Assembly: GCA_023436515.1 (NCBI GenBank)
Contig: JAEZIV010000403.1
Location: 1-20,607, forward strand
Direction: 5' to 3'
Source of the DNA: Bacillota bacterium
GTDB taxonomy: Bacteria > Bacillota > Clostridia > Acetivibrionales > DSM-1351
Length of the DNA: 20,607 bases
In this document: positions 7,483 through 16,031 of the stretch, one piece after another
Layout: each line of letters starts with the position of its first letter
How positions within the stretch are numbered: position 1 is the stretch's first letter
The notes under the pieces: model-generated
What the model was told of the DNA's origin: nothing
The model's database searches: none
The model's input: only the letters and a program-made list of their open reading frames with translations
Program-made: the position numbers and the translations under genes

Positions 7483-8945
7483 TAATTTTCTCCTTCTTTC
7501 CACCAGTCTAGTACTTGTAATAAAACATATTCTATATTTTCTTCCTTAAAATTAGGTTGATATAAAAAGTCATTACTTACTTTAATCATTTTCCTATAAT
7601 CTGGTTGTACTCGTTGGTTATATTTTGATGAACATGTTCCCTTTTTATATACATGAACTTCTCTCACAATAATTGTATCATATTTGCTATTTAACTTTAA
7701 TGGAAGAGTCTCTCCCCTCTTCATTACTATACCTTCATACTGATTATTAAAATAATCATACTCTATACCTAAAAACATGTTTGGATTTCCATGTATAAAT
7801 GTTTCTTTAAATTGCTTATATACTGGATTATCATTATATGGCTCAAACTTATTGTAATTTGCTATAGCCCTTTCAATTATTCCAGCATTCGAACTAAATC
7901 TTCCATCAAACTCCTTCGCTTTATTTTCTACCTGCTCAAGTATTTTTTTAATTTGATCTTTAACTTCAGATGAAAGATCCTCAATTGGTTTTAAAACCCC
8001 ATCATATGCACCAGTTGAATTTGGTCGTAACTCAAGATTATTCGCGCTATATGCGTAGCCATGATTAAATGCATAATTACTTACTTCTTCAATCGATTTC
8101 CAAGTTAGATTGCAGATAACTGATGAAATTTGAATACGATTTCTCTCATAGCCTTTCATGTCAATAGCTTTTTCTAATCTATCCAAGTTGTCAAGTACTA
8201 CACCTAGTTTACCGTTTACCCTAATTCGCCCAAATAGTTCCGGGTCAAGCGTATCTATACTCACACGCAAATATTTATGTTCTGCTAATAATTGGATCTC
8301 ATCATGCGTATACTTTTTACAAAGATTTGTTGTTAATGAAAGTTCAATATCCGGATATTTATTATGAAACTCTGTAAAGATTTCACACCACTTGGGATGC
8401 AGTGTAACCTCACCGAAAACACCTGTTTCAATCAATGTAACACCCTTATTAACGAGCATATCAAGGCAGTCCATCATGCTATTTTCCGGAAAGTCCATTT
8501 TAAAGTATGGGTTTTTTTCGGCCAATACAGATTGATTACAATAGATGCATCTTAAATTACACCTGTTCGTTAAACCAATTCCAGCTCTTTTAATAACATC
8601 AACTTTTGAATAGTCAGAAAAGCCAGTATAATCAATGCCCCACCTTATAAACTTGTTCTCAAGTTTCCTTTGAAACTCATCGGTAGTTATTAATCTCTTA
8701 GGAGCTATTGCGCAGTTTTGGCACATTGGACGTAAATTTCCTGTCAACAATCCCTTTTTTAATTCATTTACTGCATCATTATTAAAAATATCATCATGTT
8801 GCTTGCCTTTAGATTTAGGTATAATATAGTCAAGAATAAAGTCTCCATAATCGGAATCGTTCATTGCACAACATGGACAAATTAATCCACCAGCATGTAT
8901 GATTCTAAAATACCATGGTTCAAAACACTCTCTTGTCAGCGCCAT
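7482..8945 (-). CDS. Radical SAM protein with N-terminal SPASM-like cysteine cluster
   Basis: This 487-residue enzyme has a radical SAM core starting near residue 120. The [4Fe-4S] cluster motif CNLRCIYC (Cys129, 133, 136) is followed by TGVFGEVTLHP in the place of the usual GGEP strand, then by LSLTTN and LRVSIDTL. Ahead of the core lies an extra Cys set, CPCC at 23-26 and CQNC at 75-78. It resembles the SPASM/auxiliary-cluster pattern that normally sits at the C-terminus. Family members cleave SAM to a 5'-deoxyadenosyl radical; in glycan loci they can act as epimerases, dehydrogenases or dehydratases on sugars. The target here is unknown. The start is secure (AGGAGG four bases before the ATG). 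A plausible SigA promoter lies just upstream, so this is probably the first gene of the left-hand transcription unit. Its stop overlaps the start of the remnant at 7482. Confidence 0.85.
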   Translation of the reverse strand: MALTRECFEPWYFRIIHAGGLICPCCAMNDSDYGDFILDYIIPKSKGKQHDDIFNNDAVNELKKGLLTGNLRPMCQNCAIAPKRLITTDEFQRKLENKFIRWGIDYTGFSDYSKVDVIKRAGIGLTNRCNLRCIYCNQSVLAEKNPYFKMDFPENSMMDCLDMLVNKGVTLIETGVFGEVTLHPKWCEIFTEFHNKYPDIELSLTTNLCKKYTHDEIQLLAEHKYLRVSIDTLDPELFGRIRVNGKLGVVLDNLDRLEKAIDMKGYERNRIQISSVICNLTWKSIEEVSNYAFNHGYAYSANNLELRPNSTGAYDGVLKPIEDLSSEVKDQIKKILEQVENKAKEFDGRFSSNAGIIERAIANYNKFEPYNDNPVYKQFKETFIHGNPNMFLGIEYDYFNNQYEGIVMKRGETLPLKLNSKYDTIIVREVHVYKKGTCSSKYNQRVQPDYRKMIKVSNDFLYQPNFKEENIEYVLLQVLDWWKEGEN

Positions 8946-8977
8946 TTTACCTCCTGATTACTTCTATAATTAAGTCT

Positions 8978-9005
8978 ATTTTATTATTAGAAAGAACTTT
9001 TTCAA
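8978..9005 (-). promoter_or_regulatory. Candidate SigA promoter for the left-hand operon
   Basis: On the minus strand TTGAAA (9005-9000) and TAAAAT (8983-8978) are separated by 16 bp. Each matches the vegetative consensus at five of six positions. They lie in the 85-bp gap about 35 bp ahead of the radical SAM start at 8945. In such an AT-rich gap a chance match is possible. Confidence 0.4.
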
Positions 9006-9030
9006 CTATATACTACATAAATAGCCATAA

Positions 9031-10098
9031 CTATCTCCAATATGGCTTATGTGTCTTATCTTCCTCACCAAATACTTCTGTCCAAGGCACGGGTACTGGT
9101 TTTCCATAAATATGACCAGCCACGTATTTCTTAATAAACGGTAAATCCTCCGCAATTAGACAAGTATCAACGTGCTCTCCGAAGTGCTTTATATTAAGCC
9201 CAGTCTGAATGATATCCTTCAGTGGTGTATCCAAAATATTACCGATTGAGGTGTGAATGTATGGGCACGGCTGAACATCACCATATTGAGTAACAGTTAT
9301 GAATCCCTTTACTCCTATACAACCCATATCCAATCCATATCCTGGTGTCAGATGTGTACAAACACCATACTTTTTCTCAAGTTCACTCATATAAGCCATG
9401 TCTTTTCTATCAATTAAGTTATCAAAATGGCCCTCCCACGCACCAACAGGCTTTGCATAAGAAACAAATACATTTAGACCCATCCCATTAAAAAATTCTA
9501 AGAAATGGATAAATTCGTCCGAGTGCAGCCGATCTTTAGTTACTACTGTTTGTATATACAACGGAAGTCCAATACGCTGACATTCCTTGATTCCCTCCAT
9601 AGCTCTGGCATGTGACCCTGGCATACGACGGAATGCATCATGCTCTTCTGCATTAAGACTATCAATGCTGAGTTGAATACGATCGATACCGATTTTCTTC
9701 ATGTGTTCTGCCTTTTCTGCAAGTAGAAAACCGTTTGAGTCACAATTAATATAAAACTTCTCAGGATCAATTGCAGCTACCAATTCATCAAGATCAGGGA
9801 AGGTAGTAGGTTCTCCCCCACTTATAACAAACCTTGCCAATCCCATATCATCCGCCTGCTTTGAAAGAACTGCAACATCAGCAGGAGTCAGCTTGCGTTT
9901 ATCTTTAGCCCCCTGAAAACGCTTGATGGAGCAATGTTCACATCTCATATTGCATATGTAGTTGTACTGTAGCTGGATTATAGCAATACTTTCACCACGG
10001 TTATATTTTTCTGTGAATTTTGATACTTTATCATATACATAAGGTTTATTCTCTTTTAAGTAATTTCTTCCAACCTGCTCCTTATCAGATAAGCTCAT
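9031..10098 (-). CDS. Radical SAM/SPASM-type enzyme
   Basis: The protein has 355 residues from the ATG at 10098, chosen because GGAGG lies six bases upstream; a TTG ten codons further out has no such site. The core carries CNMRCEHC (Cys49, 53, 56), the GGEP motif at 94-97, and IQLSIDSL at 141-148. The C-terminal part has Cys247, 260, 278 and 313, with the CPYIHTSIGNI segment typical of a SPASM/twitch auxiliary cluster region. Enzymes of this build modify peptides or oxidise and epimerise small molecules. The gene lies 32 bp behind the NeuB-like gene, in the same direction, suggesting a step in making the same unusual sugar. Modification of the flagellin peptide itself cannot be excluded. The class is certain; the substrate is unknown. 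Confidence 0.9.
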   Translation of the reverse strand: MSLSDKEQVGRNYLKENKPYVYDKVSKFTEKYNRGESIAIIQLQYNYICNMRCEHCSIKRFQGAKDKRKLTPADVAVLSKQADDMGLARFVISGGEPTTFPDLDELVAAIDPEKFYINCDSNGFLLAEKAEHMKKIGIDRIQLSIDSLNAEEHDAFRRMPGSHARAMEGIKECQRIGLPLYIQTVVTKDRLHSDEFIHFLEFFNGMGLNVFVSYAKPVGAWEGHFDNLIDRKDMAYMSELEKKYGVCTHLTPGYGLDMGCIGVKGFITVTQYGDVQPCPYIHTSIGNILDTPLKDIIQTGLNIKHFGEHVDTCLIAEDLPFIKKYVAGHIYGKPVPVPWTEVFGEEDKTHKPYWR

Positions 10099-10130
10099 CC
10101 TATTCCTCCATCTATATATTTGTAACAAAC

Positions 10131-11657
10131 CTATACCTTTAAATCCCTCATCATTTCCTTAGTTATATAAACTCTTGTCTTCCTTGGATTTACCAAATCT
10201 ACCTCGTCATCGTAAAAGGAATCGTTTCCGTAATGTGTTGTGGAAATCTCTTCAAACACACAACCCTCTTCTGACCGGAAGCTATGATTTACACCACGTT
10301 CAACAACCATGGATTCCCCGGTGCAAACCCTTTTTTCTTCTCCGTCACACTCAGTTATCAGTGAACCAAAAAGCACCGTAAATGTTTCCTCTTTCTGCTT
10401 ATGGAGATGTATCGGATGGGACTGGCCTGGTAAAACTATCAGGAGCTTCTTGCAGTATTCTCGGTTAATGCAATTAATCATTGTAACACCTGTCTCTTCA
10501 AATAAGTCCAGCCCGTAATGATGAGAAATCTCACAAGTGCTATTTACCGGAATTACAACATTGCTTTTTTTAAGCAATACCATTATTTTAAAGACAATAT
10601 CACGTATACGCGCTGTATCATCCAGGATTATCACATCCTTGAGCATTAAGGGTTTGTTTTCACTAATGTGGTTTTCTCTTAATGTAAGCCTGCTGTATTT
10701 TGACAAATGACTTGCCAGAACCTGTCCTTCTTGGGAAGGAAATGCAAGATAAATATCATTCATATCAAGCTTTTGTCCTGGTATTAAATCACGCTTTGCG
10801 AATACGCCTCTTTGAAGAGCGGCCAAATCAGCCTTTTCCTTAGGACTGGCTGTATATCTTGTGCCAGTTACCCCGCACATAGCATAAGCTTTCCTGGCAG
10901 CAGCCAGCCATTTTTCTACCTGATCAGGTCTTGCAGAATAATCATTTAACTTAATAGTATCAGTCTCTACACCTACATGCTTTTCAAAAACCTTTGCGCC
11001 TTTAGCAACGGCCACCTTTATAGGCTCCATGTCTTCCGGTGATTCATGAGTTGAAAATCCAATACGAATTCCAGCATAGCGATTTCTGAACAATGTAAGC
11101 TGATTCATCTGAAGATTTTCACTCAACGCAGGATACTCAGCAATACAATGCATCAATACAAATTCTATGTGGCGGTGACGAAAAAAGCTAACCACTCGAT
11201 CAATATCTTCCAGCGAGCTGCCTGCTGCTGAAGCAATAACCGGCTTCTTCTGTTCAGCAATTTTCTCTAAAAGATTCCAGTCTGTAAAGGAGCAACTGGC
11301 AATCTTAATTACATCAAATTTATGTTCTATAATTCTATCCACAGATACCTCATCGAAGGGCGTACATATTGTATAGAAGCCCTGCTCCTCGGCTTCTCTC
11401 TTCAGTTCCAGAAATTGTTCCTGGGTGAGTTTTGTATCCTTAAACCTTTTTACATTTTTAATATCCTCACGATTGACATATTCAGGATGAATAAAGGTTT
11501 CCAAATCCCGATACTGAAATTTCACTGCAAAGTTGAACTCATTATAAGAAGCTGTTACCCTCTTTAATTCACGTATTATTTTCTTTCCGTGTTCAACACT
11601 TCCCTGATGATTATTTGCCATCTCAAAAATAAACAATGGTTTATCAAATATTGACAT
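10131..11657 (-). CDS. NeuB-like nonulosonate synthase with SAF and cupin domains
   Basis: Three domains are visible in 508 residues. First is a NeuB-type TIM barrel (about 1-265) with EMANNHQG at 12-19, KIASCSF at 118-124, MHCIAEYPA at 169-177, GFSTHE at 200-205 and FEKHVG at 224-229. Second is a SAF (antifreeze-like) domain (about 280-345). Third is a cupin (about 400-475) with HLH at 417-419, Glu424, Gly431 and a second motif ending NHSF at 457-460. NeuB enzymes condense phosphoenolpyruvate with an amino-sugar aldehyde to give a 9-carbon acid. The first metal His is kept (His227), but where sialate synthases have DH (GPDH), this protein reads NDYS, so the second metal His appears to be lost. 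The product may therefore differ from sialic, legionaminic or pseudaminic acid. Length exceeds the usual 340-350 because of the cupin. An AAGGTGG-type ribosome site precedes the ATG. Confidence 0.85.
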   Translation of the reverse strand: MSIFDKPLFIFEMANNHQGSVEHGKKIIRELKRVTASYNEFNFAVKFQYRDLETFIHPEYVNREDIKNVKRFKDTKLTQEQFLELKREAEEQGFYTICTPFDEVSVDRIIEHKFDVIKIASCSFTDWNLLEKIAEQKKPVIASAAGSSLEDIDRVVSFFRHRHIEFVLMHCIAEYPALSENLQMNQLTLFRNRYAGIRIGFSTHESPEDMEPIKVAVAKGAKVFEKHVGVETDTIKLNDYSARPDQVEKWLAAARKAYAMCGVTGTRYTASPKEKADLAALQRGVFAKRDLIPGQKLDMNDIYLAFPSQEGQVLASHLSKYSRLTLRENHISENKPLMLKDVIILDDTARIRDIVFKIMVLLKKSNVVIPVNSTCEISHHYGLDLFEETGVTMINCINREYCKKLLIVLPGQSHPIHLHKQKEETFTVLFGSLITECDGEEKRVCTGESMVVERGVNHSFRSEEGCVFEEISTTHYGNDSFYDDEVDLVNPRKTRVYITKEMMRDLKV

Positions 11658-11707
11658 TTTCCACCCACCTTGTCTTCAGTTTATCTATTAGTTTATATCT
11701 TACATTC

Positions 11708-13552
11708 TTAATTACTTAGTAGCTCATCAGTAATCCTTTGCATATCCTCTTCTGATAAATAGGGATACGGATTCTCAAGAAAGGCGGATACACGCTGCCC
11801 TGTCTTCTCATCTACCTTGGATATACACTTTGGGATTTCGTCAAACCACAGGGACCCGATAATATCACAAATAACCGGACCTTCTGTTTCCATGACTTTT
11901 TTTACCTTCTCAGTAATCTCATCTTCACGGTCAATTCTCACGTATGGTATATCATATGCAAATGCAATTCTCTCCAAATTCGGCATATGAAGTCCGCTCA
12001 TCTCATTGCTTCCCACATAAAAGCCATCAAAATTTCTATCCTGCATCGCTGTAATTGCAGCATAGCCTGAATTATTAAAGATGAACATTTTCGCATCAAT
12101 CCTGTTAGAAACAATGGTTTCTAGTTCCTGAATATTTAATTGAAGACTCCCGTCTCCTTCAAGTACAATAACGCGGTTCTTACCATTTGCATAATATGCT
12201 CCAACTGCTGAGGGAATAGCAAAGCCCATTGAGCCCATACCCATGGACGAGATTGTCTTTTGGCCCTTTTTATGTGAAAAAGCAATATGTCCGGCAGTAT
12301 TACATCTGCTTGTAGAAGAGATAACAAGGGTATCGCTTACTTTTGAATAGGCTGATACCTCTTCAGTAACCCTATACAGGTTAACTCCCTCAACCAAATC
12401 TTGCTTCTCTGTATAAATTGGAAAACGCTCCTTAAGCCTTATACAGTTATCCAGCCACTTCTTATATTGACTTGTTTCTAACTTAGATTCAGCTAGCTTC
12501 TTCAGTAGTACACCCATATAAGCTTTAACATTTGCTACAACCGGGTATACTTCAGTCATAGACAGCTTCCTAATCTCATTTTCATCTATATCTACAACTA
12601 TCTTCTTTGCACGGAATGCAAAATGTTCTTCGTTAAAGGCAGTAATCATATTGTCCATGCGACTTCCTAACACTATTAGGGTATCACAATGCTGCAAAAT
12701 CAAGTTTGAATATCTCGGAGCCTGTAAGCCAGGACTACCAAAAAAGCCACTCTCATCTGTACCCATAAAGCCTAGCGCACGCCAGGTAGCCAATACAGGA
12801 ATTCCGGTTCTTGCTATAAACTCCCTCACTAGCTCCTCTGCCTTGGCAGATACCATACCCTGACCTAATAAGATAACCGGTCTCTCTGCTTGTTTTAATA
12901 GCTCCATGGTATAATCTACGGCCTCGAAAAGCTCTTCATTGCCCTCTGATAGAGATTGAGCCAGTTCCAACCTATCTGTTTCCGGAAGCATCTCATCTTC
13001 TTCAGGTTTATATGAACGAAGTTTTGCTTCATCAATCATTTCTGCCTGAACATCTAGTGGAATATCAATCCAGACAGGACCCTTCCTTCCGTGTGTAGCA
13101 TAATACACAGCCTTTTCAAGCTCGTAACGGATTTCTTCTGGATCTTCCACTAGAACAGCATACTTCGTAACTGGTCTTACCATGGAGATAATATCATTCT
13201 CCTGTGCTCCATACTGCCGTACACCTCTCAGAGATGCAAAATCAGAACGCTTTACTTGCCCACTCATATATATAACAGGTGTTGAATCCACATATGCAGC
13301 AGCCACTCCTGTCAGTGCATTAGTTCCGCCCGGCCCTGTAGTTATCAAGCATAAACTTAATTGCTCCTGATACATGTCGTAAGCCTGAGCGGCAATAGCA
13401 GCTGCCTGCTCATGATGGCAGCACACATATTCCATGCCGCTATGTCCCATGGAGTCAACCAAGTGCATAATACCGCCGCCTGTCAATGTAAATACATGCT
13501 GTACGCCTTTTGATTTCAATAATTCGAATACATAATCAGATAATTTTATCAT
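11708..13552 (-). CDS. Thiamine diphosphate enzyme of the acetolactate synthase family
   Basis: The 614-residue protein has the full three-domain layout of IlvB-like enzymes. The N-terminal Pyr domain carries catalytic Glu48 in HHEQAAA. The central domain includes IVVDIDENEI at 318-327. The C-terminal PP domain has the ThDP/Mg motif EGDGSLQLN at 465-473 and IFNN at 491-494. Such enzymes decarboxylate pyruvate or another 2-ketoacid and pass the C2 unit to an acceptor. The location among glycan genes, without ilvN, ilvC or other branched-chain genes, argues against amino-acid synthesis. A role like YerE, which adds a two-carbon branch to a nucleotide keto-sugar, is a reasonable analogy but is inferred. 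It is 50 bp upstream of the NeuB-like gene, same strand. The ATG has GAGGG six bases upstream. Confidence 0.85.
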   Translation of the reverse strand: MIKLSDYVFELLKSKGVQHVFTLTGGGIMHLVDSMGHSGMEYVCCHHEQAAAIAAQAYDMYQEQLSLCLITTGPGGTNALTGVAAAYVDSTPVIYMSGQVKRSDFASLRGVRQYGAQENDIISMVRPVTKYAVLVEDPEEIRYELEKAVYYATHGRKGPVWIDIPLDVQAEMIDEAKLRSYKPEEDEMLPETDRLELAQSLSEGNEELFEAVDYTMELLKQAERPVILLGQGMVSAKAEELVREFIARTGIPVLATWRALGFMGTDESGFFGSPGLQAPRYSNLILQHCDTLIVLGSRMDNMITAFNEEHFAFRAKKIVVDIDENEIRKLSMTEVYPVVANVKAYMGVLLKKLAESKLETSQYKKWLDNCIRLKERFPIYTEKQDLVEGVNLYRVTEEVSAYSKVSDTLVISSTSRCNTAGHIAFSHKKGQKTISSMGMGSMGFAIPSAVGAYYANGKNRVIVLEGDGSLQLNIQELETIVSNRIDAKMFIFNNSGYAAITAMQDRNFDGFYVGSNEMSGLHMPNLERIAFAYDIPYVRIDREDEITEKVKKVMETEGPVICDIIGSLWFDEIPKCISKVDEKTGQRVSAFLENPYPYLSEEDMQRITDELLSN

Positions 13553-13608
13553 GTAAGTCCCTCTTTAGTTATATTACATTAACTAATCGCAATAATTTAA
13601 TTAATCCA

Positions 13609-15966
13609 CTATAGATTTGCAATATTTTCAAATAGCTTTGTTGCTTCATATACGTTTGAAACATTAAACTTCCTAGCATCTAGAGCAAGCCCTCGTTCAC
13701 CAAACCCGGTAAAATAATTACTCGGTGCATTATTTTCAATTACCTGACATACCTTTTCCAATACTGTTGTATAAATCTCTTGGTCAAATTTTTCACCGAT
13801 ATCATTGCCTAAGTAATAGGCACTATGCCGTAGTATATTGAGTGACATACTATAATCTAAATCAACTACATTTAGCTTACTACATATGACCTTAAAGGTT
13901 TTTATCCAATCGTGATTATCTAATAATTGATGTAATACATCTCTCTGGTATAAATTTTCTAAGAAATAGAGTAACTGGCTCCAAAATAGAGCAGTATCAG
14001 TATTACCGAGAAAAAACTTAATCCTACCAACAACAGGAACCCCAAAGCTTGCATAATCGCTTAGGCTCTTAAAATTCTCTGTTAAGGCTTGATTATCTAT
14101 TTTTTCTGAAAGTGATCTGGCTCCCAGGGAACCCTCTGACATCCCGGCAATTGTAATAGGATAATCAATATTGATATATCTTTCATTTATTAAAAGACTT
14201 AATATCCCCATGAAAATATCCTGAGAGTAGCCATTGAGAATTCTCCCTGTTTTTTTCAGTATCTTATTAAGATATCTCCTCCTAAATCCTGAGTTGATAT
14301 ATAGCATTGGTAATCCATACAACCTAATTGCATCAGAATCAATTATTTCCTTTAATTTGGAAATACAATCACACTCCTGTATTCTATATATATTTTTTTT
14401 GTAATAATCTGGTATTACAAATCTACCGGCCTGGCTTGAGGTTTTTGAATCAGACCATTGAAAAAATCCTCTAATCCATGCAAATATATCATCATCAGGA
14501 TACTGTAAAATACACCGTTTCAAGGTTTCAAGCCCCCATGGAAGAATAGCATCATCTGACCCGATTGGGATAATAAACTCACCTCTTGCTTTACTAAAAG
14601 CAAACTCAAAGCTCCTTGTTAAATGAAGATTACGTGGAGTCCGGAAATACTTGATTCTTTTATCATTCAACCTTTGAACCAGATTAAATATATCATTATT
14701 TTCACGATCTGAATTATCCGAAATTATGATTTCATACTCACTCTCAGAGATACCTCTTTGCTCCAAGCAAGTTTGGAGAGTATATTGAAGAGTATAAGCT
14801 GAATTTCGTGCAGGAATAATAATAGAAAATTCACATTCATTTTTGGTGGATATTTGTTCAACATAGTTAATATTATAAATTCTATCAATATATGATGTAT
14901 ACTTACCTATGTATCCAAACATAAGGAAGCCAGGATAACATTCCCACCTAAATTGTGATAGGCATTGAACACGCATGTTAAATACTTCAGTATCCGACAG
15001 ATTGTCAAAAATACCTCTCGTCGTAATCAAATTAGTGTACTCATCTTTTGTATTCATTAATACTTTATCAATAATTAAAAGTGAATTATCTCCTAGAATT
15101 TCGCCATTTAATATTATTTCCATAGGACGAATCAGATCATATCCATCTTTAGTCTCTTTATTCTCGATGCTTATGTCTACTGTATCCTCTATTGATACTT
15201 GGTTTTCCACTTCAACCTGGATGGTATTTGCAATGAGTGTGACTTTCTTCCCAAGTAATGCTAAAGCTTTAGCCATTACTAAATAGGTTGATATATCATT
15301 TGCTTCATCAGCAATAAGTAAAAAGCTTTCATCTCTTTCTGTAATGGCACATTCAATGAAAAATCCGATATTAGACTCAAAAATCCGGAATTCATTTGTA
15401 TAGGTATTAATGTCATAGCCAGTACTTTGTGTTCCGTGGAGCTTAGTTTCGAGAACAAGCATAATGGCCCCTTCGACAAAGCGCCACAATTTTGAATATA
15501 TTATATACATCTCTGTTACGGTATTGGGTATTTCCTCAGTATTATTAATAAACTGTTCACTGAGTATAGCCATTTCATGAGTGTACTCTTCTAGAAGCTG
15601 TTTTGATGCTCCCTTAATCTGAAATACCTCTGATAAATAGCACTCTAATACCTTGTATTGATCAGAGTGAAAATTATCCCCAACTGCAGAAAACGCTTTT
15701 GAAAAAATATTAGCCGATTGAACAGCATAAGGAGAAGGGTACCACCAATTTTCTTTTCCACTTAAAGTAGAAAAGACTTCGTCATACCTTCTCTCAGATA
15801 AATATACTTCAGCTAAAGTATTGAAATATAAAGAAGTTAAAGGTCTATACTTCAATATATTGTCTAGCTCTTCAAATAGAACCTTTGAGTCCACTTTTCC
15901 TATTAGCTCTTGTATTTTTATCAAAGTATCGTCTATTTTTTTACGGTAAGCTTTGTTGTCACTCAA
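13609..15966 (-). CDS. Large family 2 glycosyltransferase with helical N-terminal region
   Basis: This is a 785-residue protein. Residues about 1-170 are helical and TPR-like (for example RPLTSLYFNTLAEVYL near 41). Residues about 205-330 form an alpha/beta stretch including FLLIADEAND and KKVTLIAN that I cannot assign. The GT2 domain runs from about 378 to 620, with FSIIIPARN at 380-388, IIISDNSD at 413-420 and the metal site PIGSDDAI at 467-474. The C-terminal 160 residues are helical. It starts with a TTG at 15966 behind AAGGGG, about nine bases away; no ATG follows for more than 100 codons, so the TTG is likely real. The size and helical scaffold, and the position second after flagellin, make it a candidate for elongating or attaching the flagellin glycan in the cytoplasm. 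Acceptor and donor are unknown. Confidence 0.85.
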   Translation of the reverse strand: MSDNKAYRKKIDDTLIKIQELIGKVDSKVLFEELDNILKYRPLTSLYFNTLAEVYLSERRYDEVFSTLSGKENWWYPSPYAVQSANIFSKAFSAVGDNFHSDQYKVLECYLSEVFQIKGASKQLLEEYTHEMAILSEQFINNTEEIPNTVTEMYIIYSKLWRFVEGAIMLVLETKLHGTQSTGYDINTYTNEFRIFESNIGFFIECAITERDESFLLIADEANDISTYLVMAKALALLGKKVTLIANTIQVEVENQVSIEDTVDISIENKETKDGYDLIRPMEIILNGEILGDNSLLIIDKVLMNTKDEYTNLITTRGIFDNLSDTEVFNMRVQCLSQFRWECYPGFLMFGYIGKYTSYIDRIYNINYVEQISTKNECEFSIIIPARNSAYTLQYTLQTCLEQRGISESEYEIIISDNSDRENNDIFNLVQRLNDKRIKYFRTPRNLHLTRSFEFAFSKARGEFIIPIGSDDAILPWGLETLKRCILQYPDDDIFAWIRGFFQWSDSKTSSQAGRFVIPDYYKKNIYRIQECDCISKLKEIIDSDAIRLYGLPMLYINSGFRRRYLNKILKKTGRILNGYSQDIFMGILSLLINERYINIDYPITIAGMSEGSLGARSLSEKIDNQALTENFKSLSDYASFGVPVVGRIKFFLGNTDTALFWSQLLYFLENLYQRDVLHQLLDNHDWIKTFKVICSKLNVVDLDYSMSLNILRHSAYYLGNDIGEKFDQEIYTTVLEKVCQVIENNAPSNYFTGFGERGLALDARKFNVSNVYEATKLFENIANL

Positions 15967-16031
15967 TAGTTCTTTCCCCTTTTTGTTGTATCTTAATCCA
16001 GCTGACTAATCGTTATACTTAACATAACATA

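Noticed and set aside
10099..10128. Longer TTG start for the second radical SAM gene
   Set aside because: No ribosome site in front of it, while the ATG at 10098 has GGAGG at good spacing.
10131..11657. Calling this gene a plain N-acetylneuraminate synthase
   Set aside because: The second metal-binding His appears to be replaced and a cupin is fused; no other sialic-acid genes are in the window.
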